DNA of 64,000 nt from Kitasatospora setae KM-6054 (GCF_000269985.1 NC_016109.1:6537001-6601000), one strand, 5' to 3'; positions 16,648 through 25,482 are shown, numbered from the stretch's first letter. The notes: generated by a model not told the origin, from the sequence alone. Numbers and translations: made by a program.

Positions 16648-17850
16648 GTGACGACCGCAGAACAGAGCTCATCCCGGGTGAAGGGCTCGGAGACCCCGCA
16701 GGCGAACCACTGGCTGGCGGTCAGCGCGGTGGCCCTGGGGACATTCCTGCTGGTGAGCGCCGAGCAGCTGCCGATCGGCCTGCTGACCTCCGTGGGGTCC
16801 GCGCTCTCGGTCTCGGAGGGAACGGCCGGCCTGATGGTCACGGTGCCCAGCCTGGTCGCCGCGTTCGCGGCGCCGCTGGTCCCGATGCTCGTCCGGGGCC
16901 TGGACCGGCGGATCCTGCTGATCGGTCTGATGGCGCTGATGACCGTCTCCAACGTGGCCTCGGCCCTGGCGCCCAACTTCGGCGTCCTGGTGGCCTCCCG
17001 GGTCGTCGTCGGCGTGGCGATCGGCGGCTTCTGGGCCGTCGCCAGCGGCCTGGCCGTCCGGCTCGTGGCGCCCGAGAGCGTCCCGAAGGCCACCGCGATC
17101 ATCTTCGGCGGCGTCGGCGCCGCGAACGTGTTCGGCGTCCCGCTCGGCACCCTGGTCGGCGACTTCGCCGGCTGGCGGGTCGCCTTCGCGTCGGTCAGCG
17201 CCCTGGCGCTGATCGCGCTGGTCGCGCTGCTGGTCGTGCTGCCCCCGCTGGTCGCCTCGCAGCCCATCCGGCCGCGCCTGCTGGCCGAGCAGTTCCGCAA
17301 CCCCGGAGTGCGGATCGGCATCATCGCGACGGTCTTCATCGTGTTCGGGCACTTCTCGGCCTACACCTTCGTCAGCCCGGCCCTGCAGAAGCTGTCCGGC
17401 ATCGACGAGAGCTACGTCGGCCCGCTGCTGTTCGGCTTCGGCCTGGCCGGCATGATCGGCAACTTCGTCGCCGGCTCGGCGCTCTCCCGGCGGGTGCACC
17501 GCAGCGTGCTGGCCATCGCGCTGGCCCTCGCGGTCGCGATGCCGCTCTTCGCGCTGCTGGGCCGGACCACGATCACCGGCATCATCCTGCTCATCGTCTG
17601 GGGCCTGGCCTACGGCGGCGTGTCGGTGGGCCTGCAGACCTGGATGATCAAGGCCGCGCCGCAGGCCGTGGAAGCCGCCTCCTCCCTCTGGGTGGCGGTG
17701 TTCAACCTGTCGATCGGCCTCGGCGCCCTGGTCGGCGGCCTGATCGTCGACGCGCTCAGCGTGCAGGGCGTCCTGTGGCTCGGCGGCGCCTGCGCCCTGG
17801 TGGCCGCCCTGGCGATCTGGAGCGCCCGCTCCAACGAGAGCCTGCGCTGA
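16648..17850 (+). CDS. MFS drug-efflux transporter (DHA1 type)
   Basis: 400 residues with about twelve hydrophobic segments and MFS signatures such as GLDRRILLIGLMALMTVSN and ASRVVVGVAIGGFWAVASGL (about residues 115-134). It resembles the Ara-J/CmlR-like DHA1 exporters of actinomycetes. The start is GTG at 16648 behind GAAGGGGG. The divergent TetR and operator palindromes indicate induction by a compound, possibly the aminophenol or quinone product of the cluster next to it. Export direction is inferred from family. Confidence 0.9.
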   Translation: MTTAEQSSSRVKGSETPQANHWLAVSAVALGTFLLVSAEQLPIGLLTSVGSALSVSEGTAGLMVTVPSLVAAFAAPLVPMLVRGLDRRILLIGLMALMTVSNVASALAPNFGVLVASRVVVGVAIGGFWAVASGLAVRLVAPESVPKATAIIFGGVGAANVFGVPLGTLVGDFAGWRVAFASVSALALIALVALLVVLPPLVASQPIRPRLLAEQFRNPGVRIGIIATVFIVFGHFSAYTFVSPALQKLSGIDESYVGPLLFGFGLAGMIGNFVAGSALSRRVHRSVLAIALALAVAMPLFALLGRTTITGIILLIVWGLAYGGVSVGLQTWMIKAAPQAVEAASSLWVAVFNLSIGLGALVGGLIVDALSVQGVLWLGGACALVAALAIWSARSNESLR

Positions 17851-17870
17851 CCGACCGCCTCGCGCCCCGC

Positions 17871-17901
17871 GCCCCCGCCCCTGCCCCGCCGGGGCGGGGG
17901 C
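17871..17901 (+). terminator. Hairpin terminator after the MFS gene
   Basis: Perfect 11-bp arms at 17871-17881 and 17891-17901 around a 9-base loop, 21 bp past the MFS stop and before the nuclease gene. Confidence 0.75.
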
Positions 17902-17922
17902 CTCGGCCTACGCTGTGCCGTC

Positions 17923-18852
17923 ATGGACTGGTTGGAGCGGGTGGCCGAGCTGAGACGGTGGACGAGCAGCGGCGTCCGGGCACCGCACAAGCCGCTGCTG
18001 CTGCTGTACGCGCTGGGCGGCTACCAGCGGGACGCCGACGGCGAGTTGCGCTACAGCGCCGTCGAGGGGGAGCTGAAGCGGCTGCTGGAGGAGTACGGGC
18101 CGTCGCATCCGACCACCCCCGCCTACCCCTTCCACCACCTGGTCAGCGACGGCGTCTGGGAGGTCAGCACCGACCAGGGGCCCGGGAGCCCGGGCAGCCG
18201 CGTCGGGCTCCTGCGCTCCAGCGGCGCGACCGGCCGGCTCGCGCCCGACCTGCGGGCCGCGCTGCGCAAGGACCCGGCGCTGCTCGGGCGCCTGGTACGG
18301 GTGCTGCTCGACCGCTACTTCCCGCCGTCGCTGCACACCGACCTGTGCGAGGCCGTCGGGCTCGACCTGGACCTGGCCGACACCGCGAGCCTGCCGGGCG
18401 GCGGGCGGGAGCGGGCGGCGCGGCGGCAGCGGGACCGGCGGATGCGCGAACTCGTCCTGACCGCCTACGAGTTCCAGTGCGCGTTCTGCGGCTACGACGG
18501 GATGCTCGGCAGCAGCACGGTCGGCCTGGAGGCGGCCCACGTGCGGTGGTGGTCCTACGACGGGCCGGACGCGGTCGACAACGGCCTGTGCCTGTGCTCC
18601 CTGCACCACAAGCTCTTCGACAAGGGCGTGCTGGGCCTGGGGGAGGGGCACCGCGTCCTGGTCTCCCGGCGCTTCGTCGGCCGCGGCGAGGCCAGCCGGC
18701 AGCAGGTGCTGGCCCTGGCCGGCCGCCCCGTCATCGGCCCGCAGCCGGGCACCCTCCCGGTCGCCGACCGGCACCGGAAGTGGCACACCGACCAGGTCTT
18801 CCACGGCGAGCCCCGCCCGTCCCCGGCCCCGTCTTCGGCGGTCGGCGGCTGA
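17923..18852 (+). CDS. Phosphorothioated-DNA-dependent HNH restriction endonuclease
   Basis: 309 residues. The N-terminal part (APHKPLLLLYALGGYQ, then YPFHHLVSDGVWEV, about residues 20-80) matches the sulfur-binding domain of ScoMcrA-type enzymes that recognise phosphorothioate-modified DNA. The C-terminal HNH nuclease has a CAFCGYDG knuckle, AAHVRWWSYDGPDAVDNGLC and LHHKLFDKG, giving the His-Asn-His set. Such type IV enzymes cut incoming DNA modified by Dnd systems. It stands alone between an MFS gene and lysS. No dnd genes are present in the window, consistent with a host that excludes phosphorothioate DNA. Confidence 0.88.
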   Translation: MDWLERVAELRRWTSSGVRAPHKPLLLLYALGGYQRDADGELRYSAVEGELKRLLEEYGPSHPTTPAYPFHHLVSDGVWEVSTDQGPGSPGSRVGLLRSSGATGRLAPDLRAALRKDPALLGRLVRVLLDRYFPPSLHTDLCEAVGLDLDLADTASLPGGGRERAARRQRDRRMRELVLTAYEFQCAFCGYDGMLGSSTVGLEAAHVRWWSYDGPDAVDNGLCLCSLHHKLFDKGVLGLGEGHRVLVSRRFVGRGEASRQQVLALAGRPVIGPQPGTLPVADRHRKWHTDQVFHGEPRPSPAPSSAVGG

Positions 18853-18967
18853 CGGCCGGCGGCTGACGGAGACCGCCCGCCCGGGCAGGACCCCGGGAGG
18901 CCGGAAGGCATCGCGCCCCGCCGCCGACCGGTCCGGCGCGGTCCGGCGCGGGCCGCCGAAGTGTGAC

Positions 18968-18998
18968 GGCAACTCGCCTGCGGTGAAAGCGAGTTGCC
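18968..18998. promoter_or_regulatory. Inverted repeat upstream of lysS
   Basis: A perfect 10-bp inverted repeat, GGCAACTCGC at 18968-18977 and GCGAGTTGCC at 18989-18998, lies about 80 bp before the lysS start. It could be an operator or leader hairpin. Confidence 0.4.
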
Positions 18999-19079
18999 CC
19001 TGAAGAGCGGCGTCCGGATCCGGCCTCCCGAGTCCTCTATGCTGGTCAGGGCATTCATCGACGGGCATGGAGGAGAACA

Positions 19080-20756
19080 GTGGCGGGCGGCACGAAGCAG
19101 GGTGACTGGGTGGTGGCGGCGGCCGATCAGGTCCTCGCCGAGAACGAGCACCGCGCACCCGGCGCGCCGCTGGTCTGCGCCTCCGGCATCAGCCCGTCGG
19201 GCCCGGTGCACCTGGGGAACCTGCGCGAGGTGATGGTGCCGCACTTCGTCGCGGACGAGCTGCGCCGCCGCGGCCTGGACTGCCGGCACATCCTCTCCTG
19301 GGACGACTTCGACCGGCTGCGGAAGGTGCCGGCCGGGGCGCCGGAGTCCTTCGCCCAGTACATCGGGCGCCCGCTCACCTCGGTACCGGACCCGTGCGGC
19401 GAGCACGAGAACTGGGCCGAGCACTACAAGGTCCCGTTCCGCGCCGCGCTGGCCGAACTCGGCGTCGAGGTCACCGAGATCAGCCAGACCGAGATGTACC
19501 GCTCCGGCGCCTACACCGAACAGATCCTGCACGCGATGCGCAACCGCGACCGGATCGACGCGATCCTCGGCCGCTACCGCACGGCCAAGGCCGCCGCCCC
19601 GGAGGGCGAGGAGCCGGAGGACTCGGTGGCCGACGACACCGACGAGCCGACGGCCGCCGGGTACTACCCGTACAAGCCGTACTGCGCCGCCTGCGGCCGG
19701 GACCTCACCACCGTCACCGCCTACTCGGACGAGACCGCCGAACTCTCCTACACCTGCCAGTGCGGGCACCGGGACACCGACGTGATCGGCCGCACCGGCA
19801 GCGGCAAGCTGGTCTGGAAGGTCGACTGGCCGATGCGCTGGGCCTACGAGGGCGTCACCTTCGAGGCCGGCGGCGTCGACCACTCCTCGCCCGGCTCCAG
19901 CTTCACGGTCGGCTCCCAGCTGGTCCGCGAGGTCTTCGACGCCCGCCCGCCCGCCTACCTCGGCTACTCCTTCGTGGGCGTCCGCGGCATGGCCAAGATG
20001 AGCGGCTCGGCCGGCGGCGCCCCCACCCCCGGAGACGCGCTGCGGATCCTGGAAGCCCCGCTGGTCCGCTGGCTGTACGTGCGCCGGCGGCCCAACCAGT
20101 CGTTCACCATCGCGTTCGACCAGGAAGTCGCCCGGATCTACGACGAGTGGGACGCCGCCGGCCGCCGCCTCGCCGACGGCGGCGGCGACCCGCTCGAACA
20201 GGCGAGCCGCGCCCGCGCGCTCGGCACCGCCACCGCCACCCTGCCCATCACCCCGCTCCCCGTCCCGTTCCGGGTGCTGGCCTCGGTGGTCGACATCACC
20301 ACCGGCGACGAACAGCAGATCCTGCGCATCCTGGGCGACATGACCCCCGACGAACACCTCACCGACCTCGACCGGGTCCGCCCCCGGCTCGACCGCGCCG
20401 AGGCATGGGTCACCGAACACCTCCCGGCAGCAGACCGCACCCACGTCCGCACCACCCCGGACCGCGCCCTGATCGCCGAGCTGACCGACAGCGAGCGCGA
20501 CGCCCTCGACCTGCTGCTGAAGGGCCTGGACGACCACTGGTCGCTCGACGGCCTGACCACCCTCCTCTACGGCGTGCCCAAGCTCCAGGCCGGCCTCCCC
20601 CTCGACACCCCCGCCACCCCCGAACTCAAGGCCGCCCAACGCGCCCTGTTCGCCCGCCTCTACCAGCTCCTGGTCGGCACCGACACCGGCCCCCGCCTGC
20701 CCACCCTGCTCCTCGCCCTCGGCGCGGAACGCATCCGCACCCTCCTCACCGCCTGA
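19080..20756 (+). CDS. lysS: Class I lysyl-tRNA synthetase
   Basis: 558 residues of the archaeal-type class I LysRS, charging tRNA-Lys with lysine. The HIGH-like motif is in SGISPSGPVHLGNLRE (about residues 36-51) and the KMSKS-like motif in GMAKMSGSAGG. Between them is a zinc-binding-like segment with CAACGRD and CQCGHRD. The length is within the usual 510-580. GTG at 19080 is preceded by GGAGGAGAA. Many actinomycetes carry a class I form in addition to a class II LysRS; whether a class II copy exists here cannot be seen. Confidence 0.93.
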   Translation: MAGGTKQGDWVVAAADQVLAENEHRAPGAPLVCASGISPSGPVHLGNLREVMVPHFVADELRRRGLDCRHILSWDDFDRLRKVPAGAPESFAQYIGRPLTSVPDPCGEHENWAEHYKVPFRAALAELGVEVTEISQTEMYRSGAYTEQILHAMRNRDRIDAILGRYRTAKAAAPEGEEPEDSVADDTDEPTAAGYYPYKPYCAACGRDLTTVTAYSDETAELSYTCQCGHRDTDVIGRTGSGKLVWKVDWPMRWAYEGVTFEAGGVDHSSPGSSFTVGSQLVREVFDARPPAYLGYSFVGVRGMAKMSGSAGGAPTPGDALRILEAPLVRWLYVRRRPNQSFTIAFDQEVARIYDEWDAAGRRLADGGGDPLEQASRARALGTATATLPITPLPVPFRVLASVVDITTGDEQQILRILGDMTPDEHLTDLDRVRPRLDRAEAWVTEHLPAADRTHVRTTPDRALIAELTDSERDALDLLLKGLDDHWSLDGLTTLLYGVPKLQAGLPLDTPATPELKAAQRALFARLYQLLVGTDTGPRLPTLLLALGAERIRTLLTA

Positions 20757-20777
20757 CCCGACCCGCACCCCGCCACG

Positions 20778-20821
20778 CCCGGAAGGCCCGCGCCCCCACC
20801 CCCGGCCGCGGACCTTCCGGG
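20778..20821 (+). terminator. Hairpin terminator after lysS
   Basis: Arms CCCGGAAGG (20778-20786) and CCTTCCGGG (20813-20821) pair perfectly, and the stem extends inward by CCGCG/CGCGG after one mismatch. It lies between the convergent lysS and small unknown gene. Confidence 0.7.
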
Positions 20822-20831
20822 CCTACCGGGC

Positions 20832-21200
20832 CTACCGGGCGTCGACGGCGGACCGCCGGACCCGGCCGGTGGCGGCACGCCACAGTCGGCGGTGCCAGCG
20901 CCCCCAGGCACGCTTCGACGGCGACTCCCACCGCCGTTCCACGACCGGCCGGCGCAGGCCCGACCGGACTCCGGACAGCAGGTGGTCGAACTCACCGCCC
21001 GCCAACGCGTCGCGCAGCCGGGCGAGTTCAGCCGGGCGCAGGAACAGGACGGACCGCTGTTCCTCGATGTGCCCGAGAGCCACCCACCCGTCGTCCGCCT
21101 CCGCCAGCACGACACCGCGAACCTCGTCCCGATCGTCCACTCCGCTCGCCTCCCAGTGCAGCCCGAACACGCCATTGGGGTAGTACTCGACCACGCTCAT
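20832..21200 (-). CDS. Hypothetical protein, 122 residues
   Basis: The product starts MSVVEYYPNGVFGLHWEASG and has a mixed beta-rich N-terminal half and an Arg/Trp-rich C-terminal tail (RWGRWHRRLWRAATG). I do not recognise the family. ATG at 21200 is chosen because GGAG at 21207-21210 gives good spacing; a GTG two codons earlier is too close to it. There is no signal peptide or membrane span. It lies downstream of and in the same direction as the XRE/DUF6879 genes with a 46-bp gap, so it may belong to that unit. Confidence 0.6.
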   Translation of the reverse strand: MSVVEYYPNGVFGLHWEASGVDDRDEVRGVVLAEADDGWVALGHIEEQRSVLFLRPAELARLRDALAGGEFDHLLSGVRSGLRRPVVERRWESPSKRAWGRWHRRLWRAATGRVRRSAVDAR

Positions 21201-21246
21201 CGCCACTCCTTTGACGTCTCACGGTAGGACCGGAAGAGGGTAGGGG

Positions 21247-22077
21247 CTAGGCGGTTTCCTGTTCCGTCACGTACTCGTCCCGAATGCGTTCGACGAACTC
21301 TCTCATCGCATCACCGAGCAGAGCGACCCGTTCGAATGACTCATACTTTCGGACGTACTGTTCCACGTCCCGGGGATCTCTGGCTGTCACCTCGGCATGA
21401 GGGATTTCGACGACTGCCATCCTGGCGTCGAAAAGAACGAATGAACAAGTCGGTGGTTCGGGCATAAGGGCAATCAAAGGCACCACGCCGACAGAGATGT
21501 TCGCCATTCTCGACACTTTCACCAGCTTGTCGAGCTGCGCAGCCATCATCGCAGGCCGAACCAGCCTCCATCTGAGGACGGATTCCGTGACAAGAAAAGA
21601 GAAGCGGCGGCGGGACTCGTGCAGAACTTCCTGTCGACACACTCGCGCACCGACCATTTTTTCCAGGGATTCATCGGACAGGCCCGAGGTCTGCAGAATC
21701 GAACGGATATACTCCGGAGACTGGAGGAGTCCAGGGATGCATGAGGCTTGGAAGACTCGAAGAGACTTTGCCTGGGACTCTATGGCCCGGATCTCCTCCT
21801 GGTGCTTGTGCAGTCCCGATCGGCGGTAAATGCGCCACGCGGTCGCCTCCGTGGCCACGGTGCGAGCAGCCGCTGCGAGCTGTGCCGAGACTTCCGGCGG
21901 TACGTCGAGGGCGGCCAGAATCCGTTCCACGTCTGCGACGCTCGGAGCCATCTTGCCGTTGAGAATCTTGCTCAGTTTACTCGGGGACATGAGAGCGCTG
22001 CGGGCCACTGCTTTGGCCTCTTTCCCGCTGGCCTCTCGCAGTTCCCGCAGCGCTCTTCCCAGATCTACACCGTTCAC
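21247..22077 (-). CDS. XRE-type HTH regulator with DUF5753 domain
   Basis: 276 residues. An N-terminal XRE helix-turn-helix (LREASGKEAKAVARSALMSP, then SKLSKILNGKMAPS) is followed by the DUF5753 region with IPGLLQSPEYIRSIL and the conserved LVTESVLRWRL and VGVVPLIALMPEP stretches. These regulators are abundant in Streptomyces and usually pair with a small DUF397 or DUF6879 protein. GTG at 22077 overlaps the DUF6879 stop (GTGA), which favours it over an ATG 24 bases upstream. This gene and its partners have noticeably lower G+C and more A/T third positions than the surroundings, suggesting transfer. Confidence 0.87.
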   Translation of the reverse strand: MNGVDLGRALRELREASGKEAKAVARSALMSPSKLSKILNGKMAPSVADVERILAALDVPPEVSAQLAAAARTVATEATAWRIYRRSGLHKHQEEIRAIESQAKSLRVFQASCIPGLLQSPEYIRSILQTSGLSDESLEKMVGARVCRQEVLHESRRRFSFLVTESVLRWRLVRPAMMAAQLDKLVKVSRMANISVGVVPLIALMPEPPTCSFVLFDARMAVVEIPHAEVTARDPRDVEQYVRKYESFERVALLGDAMREFVERIRDEYVTEQETA

Positions 22078-22595
22078 TGACTGCCGTACCGCTCCCACCA
22101 TGCTGCGAATGGCTCAGCGTGAGAGAGGGCGACGTCTCGATATTCCAGATAATCGGCGACGATCGGCCGTGAGTCCGCCCCGATGAAAGATCCACCCGGA
22201 CCGTACTCCATGGTTACTGTCGTGGTCTCATCGAAGAGCCAGAAGTCGGGAACGCCTTCCAGTGGATTCGGCTGTTCGGTGGTGTCGAGGATGAAGAACT
22301 CTTCGCCGGAACGGGCATTCTTGGTGTATCCCCACCCGAGTTCGAACCTGAGATACGGCGTCAGTGGGCGCGAGAGAATGTGAACCCGGTACATGCGTTT
22401 GCCCGAGTCGACATTGCTTCGGACCTCGTCGGCCCATTCCTGATTGTAATCCTCCGGCTGGGGCTCGCCAGCCAGGAATGCCCGGATGCTCTCGGCATGC
22501 GACGACCCCGTGTAGTCGTCCAGTGTCTCCAGTCGAAAGGCTTCCCGCTGGAAGCCGGTGAACAGCCTTTCGAAATCCTCACCCGAGATGCGCAT
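22074..22595 (-). CDS. DUF6879-family protein
   Basis: 173 residues matching the DUF6879 pattern: an opening FERLFTGFQREAFRLETLDD segment, a middle WADEVRSNVDSGKRMYRVHI, FELGWGYTKNARSGEEFFIL, then FWLFDETTTVTMEYGPGG and a C-terminal HAEPFAAWWERY. Such proteins accompany XRE/DUF5753 regulators and are proposed to be partner or output proteins; no biochemical role is established to my knowledge. ATG at 22595 has GGAGG about ten bases upstream, favouring it over the TTG at 22601. It overlaps both the upstream small gene and the downstream regulator gene. Confidence 0.82.
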   Translation of the reverse strand: MRISGEDFERLFTGFQREAFRLETLDDYTGSSHAESIRAFLAGEPQPEDYNQEWADEVRSNVDSGKRMYRVHILSRPLTPYLRFELGWGYTKNARSGEEFFILDTTEQPNPLEGVPDFWLFDETTTVTMEYGPGGSFIGADSRPIVADYLEYRDVALSHAEPFAAWWERYGSQ

Positions 22596-22785
22596 TGGCA
22601 AGCCTCCGAATCAGCGATGCAGGGATGCGTACGGCGGCCTCTCCGGGCGGAACCTGGATTGCCTCCAACGCTTCCGGACTATCAACGACGTACCCCTGCA
22701 CGATCAGATCCCCCGTGCCGTCCACACCGTAGACCGTGGGGCATGTGCCCTTCTCGCACTCACCCGCGAGCCTTGTCAGCTTCAC
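22579..22785 (-). CDS. Small partner protein of the XRE/DUF6879 module
   Basis: 68 residues beginning MKLTRLAGECEKGTCPTVYG, with two cysteines in CEKGTC and a C-terminal half ending VRIPASLIRRLANAHLG. GTG at 22785 follows GGGAGGGGAA, a strong ribosome site. Its end overlaps the DUF6879 start by 17 bases. The family is not recognised by name, but small proteins of this kind often precede DUF6879 genes. The CxxxxC pair could bind metal or sense redox state; this is speculation. Confidence 0.6.
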   Translation of the reverse strand: MKLTRLAGECEKGTCPTVYGVDGTGDLIVQGYVVDSPEALEAIQVPPGEAAVRIPASLIRRLANAHLG

Positions 22786-23111
22786 CGTTGTTCCCCTCCC
22801 CGCCCGGCCGTGTCGCGTTCGATGCTCCCGAAGCCGCGACGGGAGGGTCAAGGGGTCACAGTTGCGCGAACGGGAAATCGCTCCGAGCGCCGCGAGGGTG
22901 GGGCCTGGCTCAGGCCGGCCGCCATGTCCTCCTTCCCCATGCCCTGACGATGCCCTCACGTCGGCAGCCGGGGCTTCGTTCTGGTGGCCTTGGTGGTCGG
23001 TGCGGCGATCCGCTGGTGCGTCGGGTCCGGTGGGTGGTGCTGTTCTCCGTCGCCCTTGACTGTCCGGTTCTGGCGCGCCGGCCTGCGGGTGCGCTACGAG
23101 CGAGCCTGGCC
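22786..23111. other. Gap without a recognised gene
   Basis: About 326 bp between the small XRE-module gene and terD. Open frames here have poor codon bias and no family resemblance. It should contain the promoter of the minus-strand XRE module and the terD 3' region, but no clear -10/-35 or hairpin was found. Confidence 0.4.
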
Positions 23112-23687
23112 TCAGACGTTGACGCCGAAGTCCTGGGCGATGCCGACCAGGCCGGAGGCGTAGCCCTGGCCGATGGCGCGGAACTTCCATTCGGCGCCGT
23201 TGCGGTAGAGCTCGCCGAAGACCATGGCGGTCTCGGTGGCGGCGTCCTCGGAGAGGTCGTAGCGGGCGATCTCGGTGCCGCCGGCCTGGTTGACCACGCG
23301 GATGTAGGCGTTGCGGACCTGGCCGAAGCTCTGCTGCCGGTTCGCCGCGTCGTAGATCGCGACGGGGAAGACGATCCGGGTGATCTCGGCGGGGACGGCG
23401 GCCAGGTTCACCTTGACCTGCTCGTCGTCGCCGTCGCCTTCGCCGGTGAGGTTGTCGCCGGTGTGCTCGACCGAACCGTCGGCGCTCTTCAGGTTGTTGA
23501 AGAAGACGAAGTCCCCGTCGGAGCGGACCTTGCCCTGTTCGGTGCAGAGCAGCGCGCTGGCGTCGAGGTCGAAGTCGGTGCCGGTGGTGGTGCGGACGTC
23601 CCAGCCGAGGCCGACGACCACGGCGGTCAGGCCGGGTGCCTCCTTGGTGAGCGAGACGTTGCCACCCTTGCTGAGCGAGACTCCCAC
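23112..23687 (-). CDS. terD: TerD-family stress protein
   Basis: 191 residues with the full TerD pattern: [79 protein letters not shown] and a C-terminal [19 protein letters not shown]. The acidic repeats form the calcium-binding sites of the TerD fold. These proteins act in tellurite and other envelope or oxidative stress responses and are often multi-copy in Streptomyces. It stands alone here, without terBC. A CTACAG/CTGTAG dyad about 66 bp upstream of its start may regulate it. Confidence 0.94.
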   Translation of the reverse strand: MGVSLSKGGNVSLTKEAPGLTAVVVGLGWDVRTTTGTDFDLDASALLCTEQGKVRSDGDFVFFNNLKSADGSVEHTGDNLTGEGDGDDEQVKVNLAAVPAEITRIVFPVAIYDAANRQQSFGQVRNAYIRVVNQAGGTEIARYDLSEDAATETAMVFGELYRNGAEWKFRAIGQGYASGLVGIAQDFGVNV

Positions 23688-23752
23688 GATTGCCCTTCCC
23701 GTTCTTCCTGCCCGCGCAAGCGACTTGGGCAGTGCTTTACCTGCGCTTGAAT

Positions 23753-23766
23753 CTACAGCACTGTAG
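23753..23766. promoter_or_regulatory. CTACAG-CA-CTGTAG dyad upstream of terD
   Basis: Six-base inverted arms at 23753-23758 and 23761-23766 in an A/T-rich patch of the 123-bp gap before terD. Read on the minus strand, TAGATT within it could also be a -10 element. A promoter or operator is likely. Confidence 0.45.
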
Positions 23767-23810
23767 AGAGTTGGAGAAGGGCACCCCGGGAACCGGTGCC
23801 CGGCGGCGGG

Positions 23811-24212
23811 CTACAGGCCGCCGCAGGTGTGCCGGGCACCGCCGCCGGGGCCGCCCAGCGCGTCGGCCAGGCCCCAGCCGGCGGCCAGCAGGACCAGCCC
23901 GGCCAGTACGGCGAGCAGCGCCGCCGCGACCAGGGCCGCCCGGCCGGGGCGGGCGGCCGGGCGGAGCAGCGGGACGGCGCCCGCTCCCGCCGCGGCGGCC
24001 AGCAGCGGTCCGGCGACCAGTGCGGCCCAGGCCGCGGCCGGCACCGGGGCGGCGTCCAGGCAGTGGCCCAGCCGCCGGGGCACCGCGTCGAGGTAGGCGT
24101 CGTGGCCGTACTTGGCGCCGGCCCAGCCGAGCAGCACCAGCACCGCCGCCACCGCGAGCCGGCGGCCCGCCCGCGTGCCGTCCGCCGTCGTGTCAGTCGT
24201 GTCGGTCGTCAT
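23811..24212 (-). CDS. Small membrane protein, possible immunity partner
   Basis: 133 residues with three hydrophobic stretches: RRLAVAAVLVLLGWAGAKYG near residues 17-36, AAWAALVAGPLLAAAAGAGA around 60-80, and ALVAAALLAVLAGLVLLAAG around 93-112. Two cysteines lie outside the spans (GHCLDAAP and HTCGGL). ATG at 24212 begins 11 bp after the stop of the amidase gene. Because it closes an operon with a WXG100-like protein and a putative secreted amidase, it could protect the producer or anchor the complex. I do not recognise a family. Confidence 0.65.
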   Translation of the reverse strand: MTTDTTDTTADGTRAGRRLAVAAVLVLLGWAGAKYGHDAYLDAVPRRLGHCLDAAPVPAAAWAALVAGPLLAAAAGAGAVPLLRPAARPGRAALVAAALLAVLAGLVLLAAGWGLADALGGPGGGARHTCGGL

Positions 24213-24223
24213 GTCAGTCGTCC

Positions 24224-25480
24224 TCAGTACCAGTCGGGTTCGACCCGGACGTAGCGGATCTTCTGTCGTCCCTCGGACTGCGCCTCGTGGTCGGAGCGGC
24301 CGTCCATGCTGACGTTCTTCCGCGAGTCGTTGTGCTGGCTGTACCGGATGTCGCCGTCCGGGGTGACGGCGGTGACGATCGCGGTGTGGTGGATGTTGCC
24401 GGGGGTGAGGTCCGGGTTCTGGTCGTTGTCGTCCTCCAGGAAGACCAGGTCGCCCGGTTTGACCTGGTCGGGCGGGACCTCGCGGCCGCCGTTGCCCACC
24501 ATGAAGTCGTGCAGGTTCTGCGCGCCGCCCCAGGCGTGGCTGTGCTGTTGGCCGATGATGCCGAGGCCGAGCCAGCCCGGGTCGTCGCCGCGGTTCCAGG
24601 CGTCGCCCTCGACGGTCCAGTCGCCCTTCATGCGGACGCCGGACTGGAACAGCGCCTCCGAGGCGAAGTTGGTGCAGTTGTTCTCGTCGTCGAAGTCGCC
24701 GGAGTCGTCGTTCCAGTGGGCCAGTACCCACTCGACCATCCGCACGCGGTCCCACTTGCGCCCGGGACCGCCGCGCAGGTCCTCCTTGACCGCGTCCGGG
24801 ATGCCGGGGAGGTTGGCGAGCTTCACCGGCTCCGCCAGCTCCAGCTGCTTCTGCTGTTCGGGGGTGAGCGCGGCCCACCAGCGGGACACCAGGGCGGGGT
24901 CGCTGCCGTCCGGGATGTCGGCGGCGAGCATGTCGAGCTGGGTCTGCGAGGCTTCGCCCTGGAGCTGGTCGAGGGCCTTCTCGGGGTTGGTCTCGCAGGT
25001 GGCGCCGCCCAGCTTCCGCAGCTCGGCGGCCGCCCGGTCGTCGGCTTGGCGGGCCTCCCGGAGGGCCTCCTTGACGAGGTCCGCCACCTCGTTCATGTGG
25101 GTGAGGCTCTCGCCGGTGACCTCGCCGGTGGTGGTGACGGTCCCGTTCCCGTCGACCTCCAGCCGGTACGCCGAGGCGAGGTCCAGGGCCTGCTGCAGTA
25201 CCCGCTGGGCGTACTCCAGCGAGGACGCCAGCCCGTCGACGACCATCGCCACGCCGCGCGTGATGTCGGCGCCGGACTCCAGGATGTCGGCCTGCTCGGC
25301 CAGCTTCTTGCCGGCGCTCTGGCCGACCCGGTCCTGCCAGTCCTCCTTGAGCGGGCCGATCCCGTTGCCGTGCAGGTCGTTGACGGCGTGCCAGGACTCC
25401 TTCGACAGTTCGACCCAGCCGTCGGCGGCGCGGCGCAGGGCGGCCGGGTCGGCCTGCCGGAGGTCGGTGAAGCCGACCAT
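24224..25480 (-). CDS. WXG-like N-terminal domain plus amidase domain, possible secreted effector
   Basis: 418 residues. The N-terminal half is a long helical region with WQDRVGQSAGKKLAEQ and further heptad-like helices (about 1-230), resembling LXG/WXG proteins handled by type VII secretion. The C-terminal third matches the putative amidase domain (Amidase_6): NNCTNFASEALFQSGVRMKG contains the likely catalytic Cys, HHTAIVTAVTPDGDIRYSQH the likely His, and KPGDLVFLED follows the CHAP/NlpC layout. There is no Sec signal. It would cleave peptide bonds in cell walls. It begins 2 bp after the small WXG100-like gene, implying joint export. Confidence 0.75.
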   Translation of the reverse strand: MVGFTDLRQADPAALRRAADGWVELSKESWHAVNDLHGNGIGPLKEDWQDRVGQSAGKKLAEQADILESGADITRGVAMVVDGLASSLEYAQRVLQQALDLASAYRLEVDGNGTVTTTGEVTGESLTHMNEVADLVKEALREARQADDRAAAELRKLGGATCETNPEKALDQLQGEASQTQLDMLAADIPDGSDPALVSRWWAALTPEQQKQLELAEPVKLANLPGIPDAVKEDLRGGPGRKWDRVRMVEWVLAHWNDDSGDFDDENNCTNFASEALFQSGVRMKGDWTVEGDAWNRGDDPGWLGLGIIGQQHSHAWGGAQNLHDFMVGNGGREVPPDQVKPGDLVFLEDDNDQNPDLTPGNIHHTAIVTAVTPDGDIRYSQHNDSRKNVSMDGRSDHEAQSEGRQKIRYVRVEPDWY

Positions 25481-25482
25481 GC

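Noticed and set aside
22595-22601. TTG start for the DUF6879 gene
   Set aside because: The GGAGG site would be too close; ATG 22595 has proper spacing.
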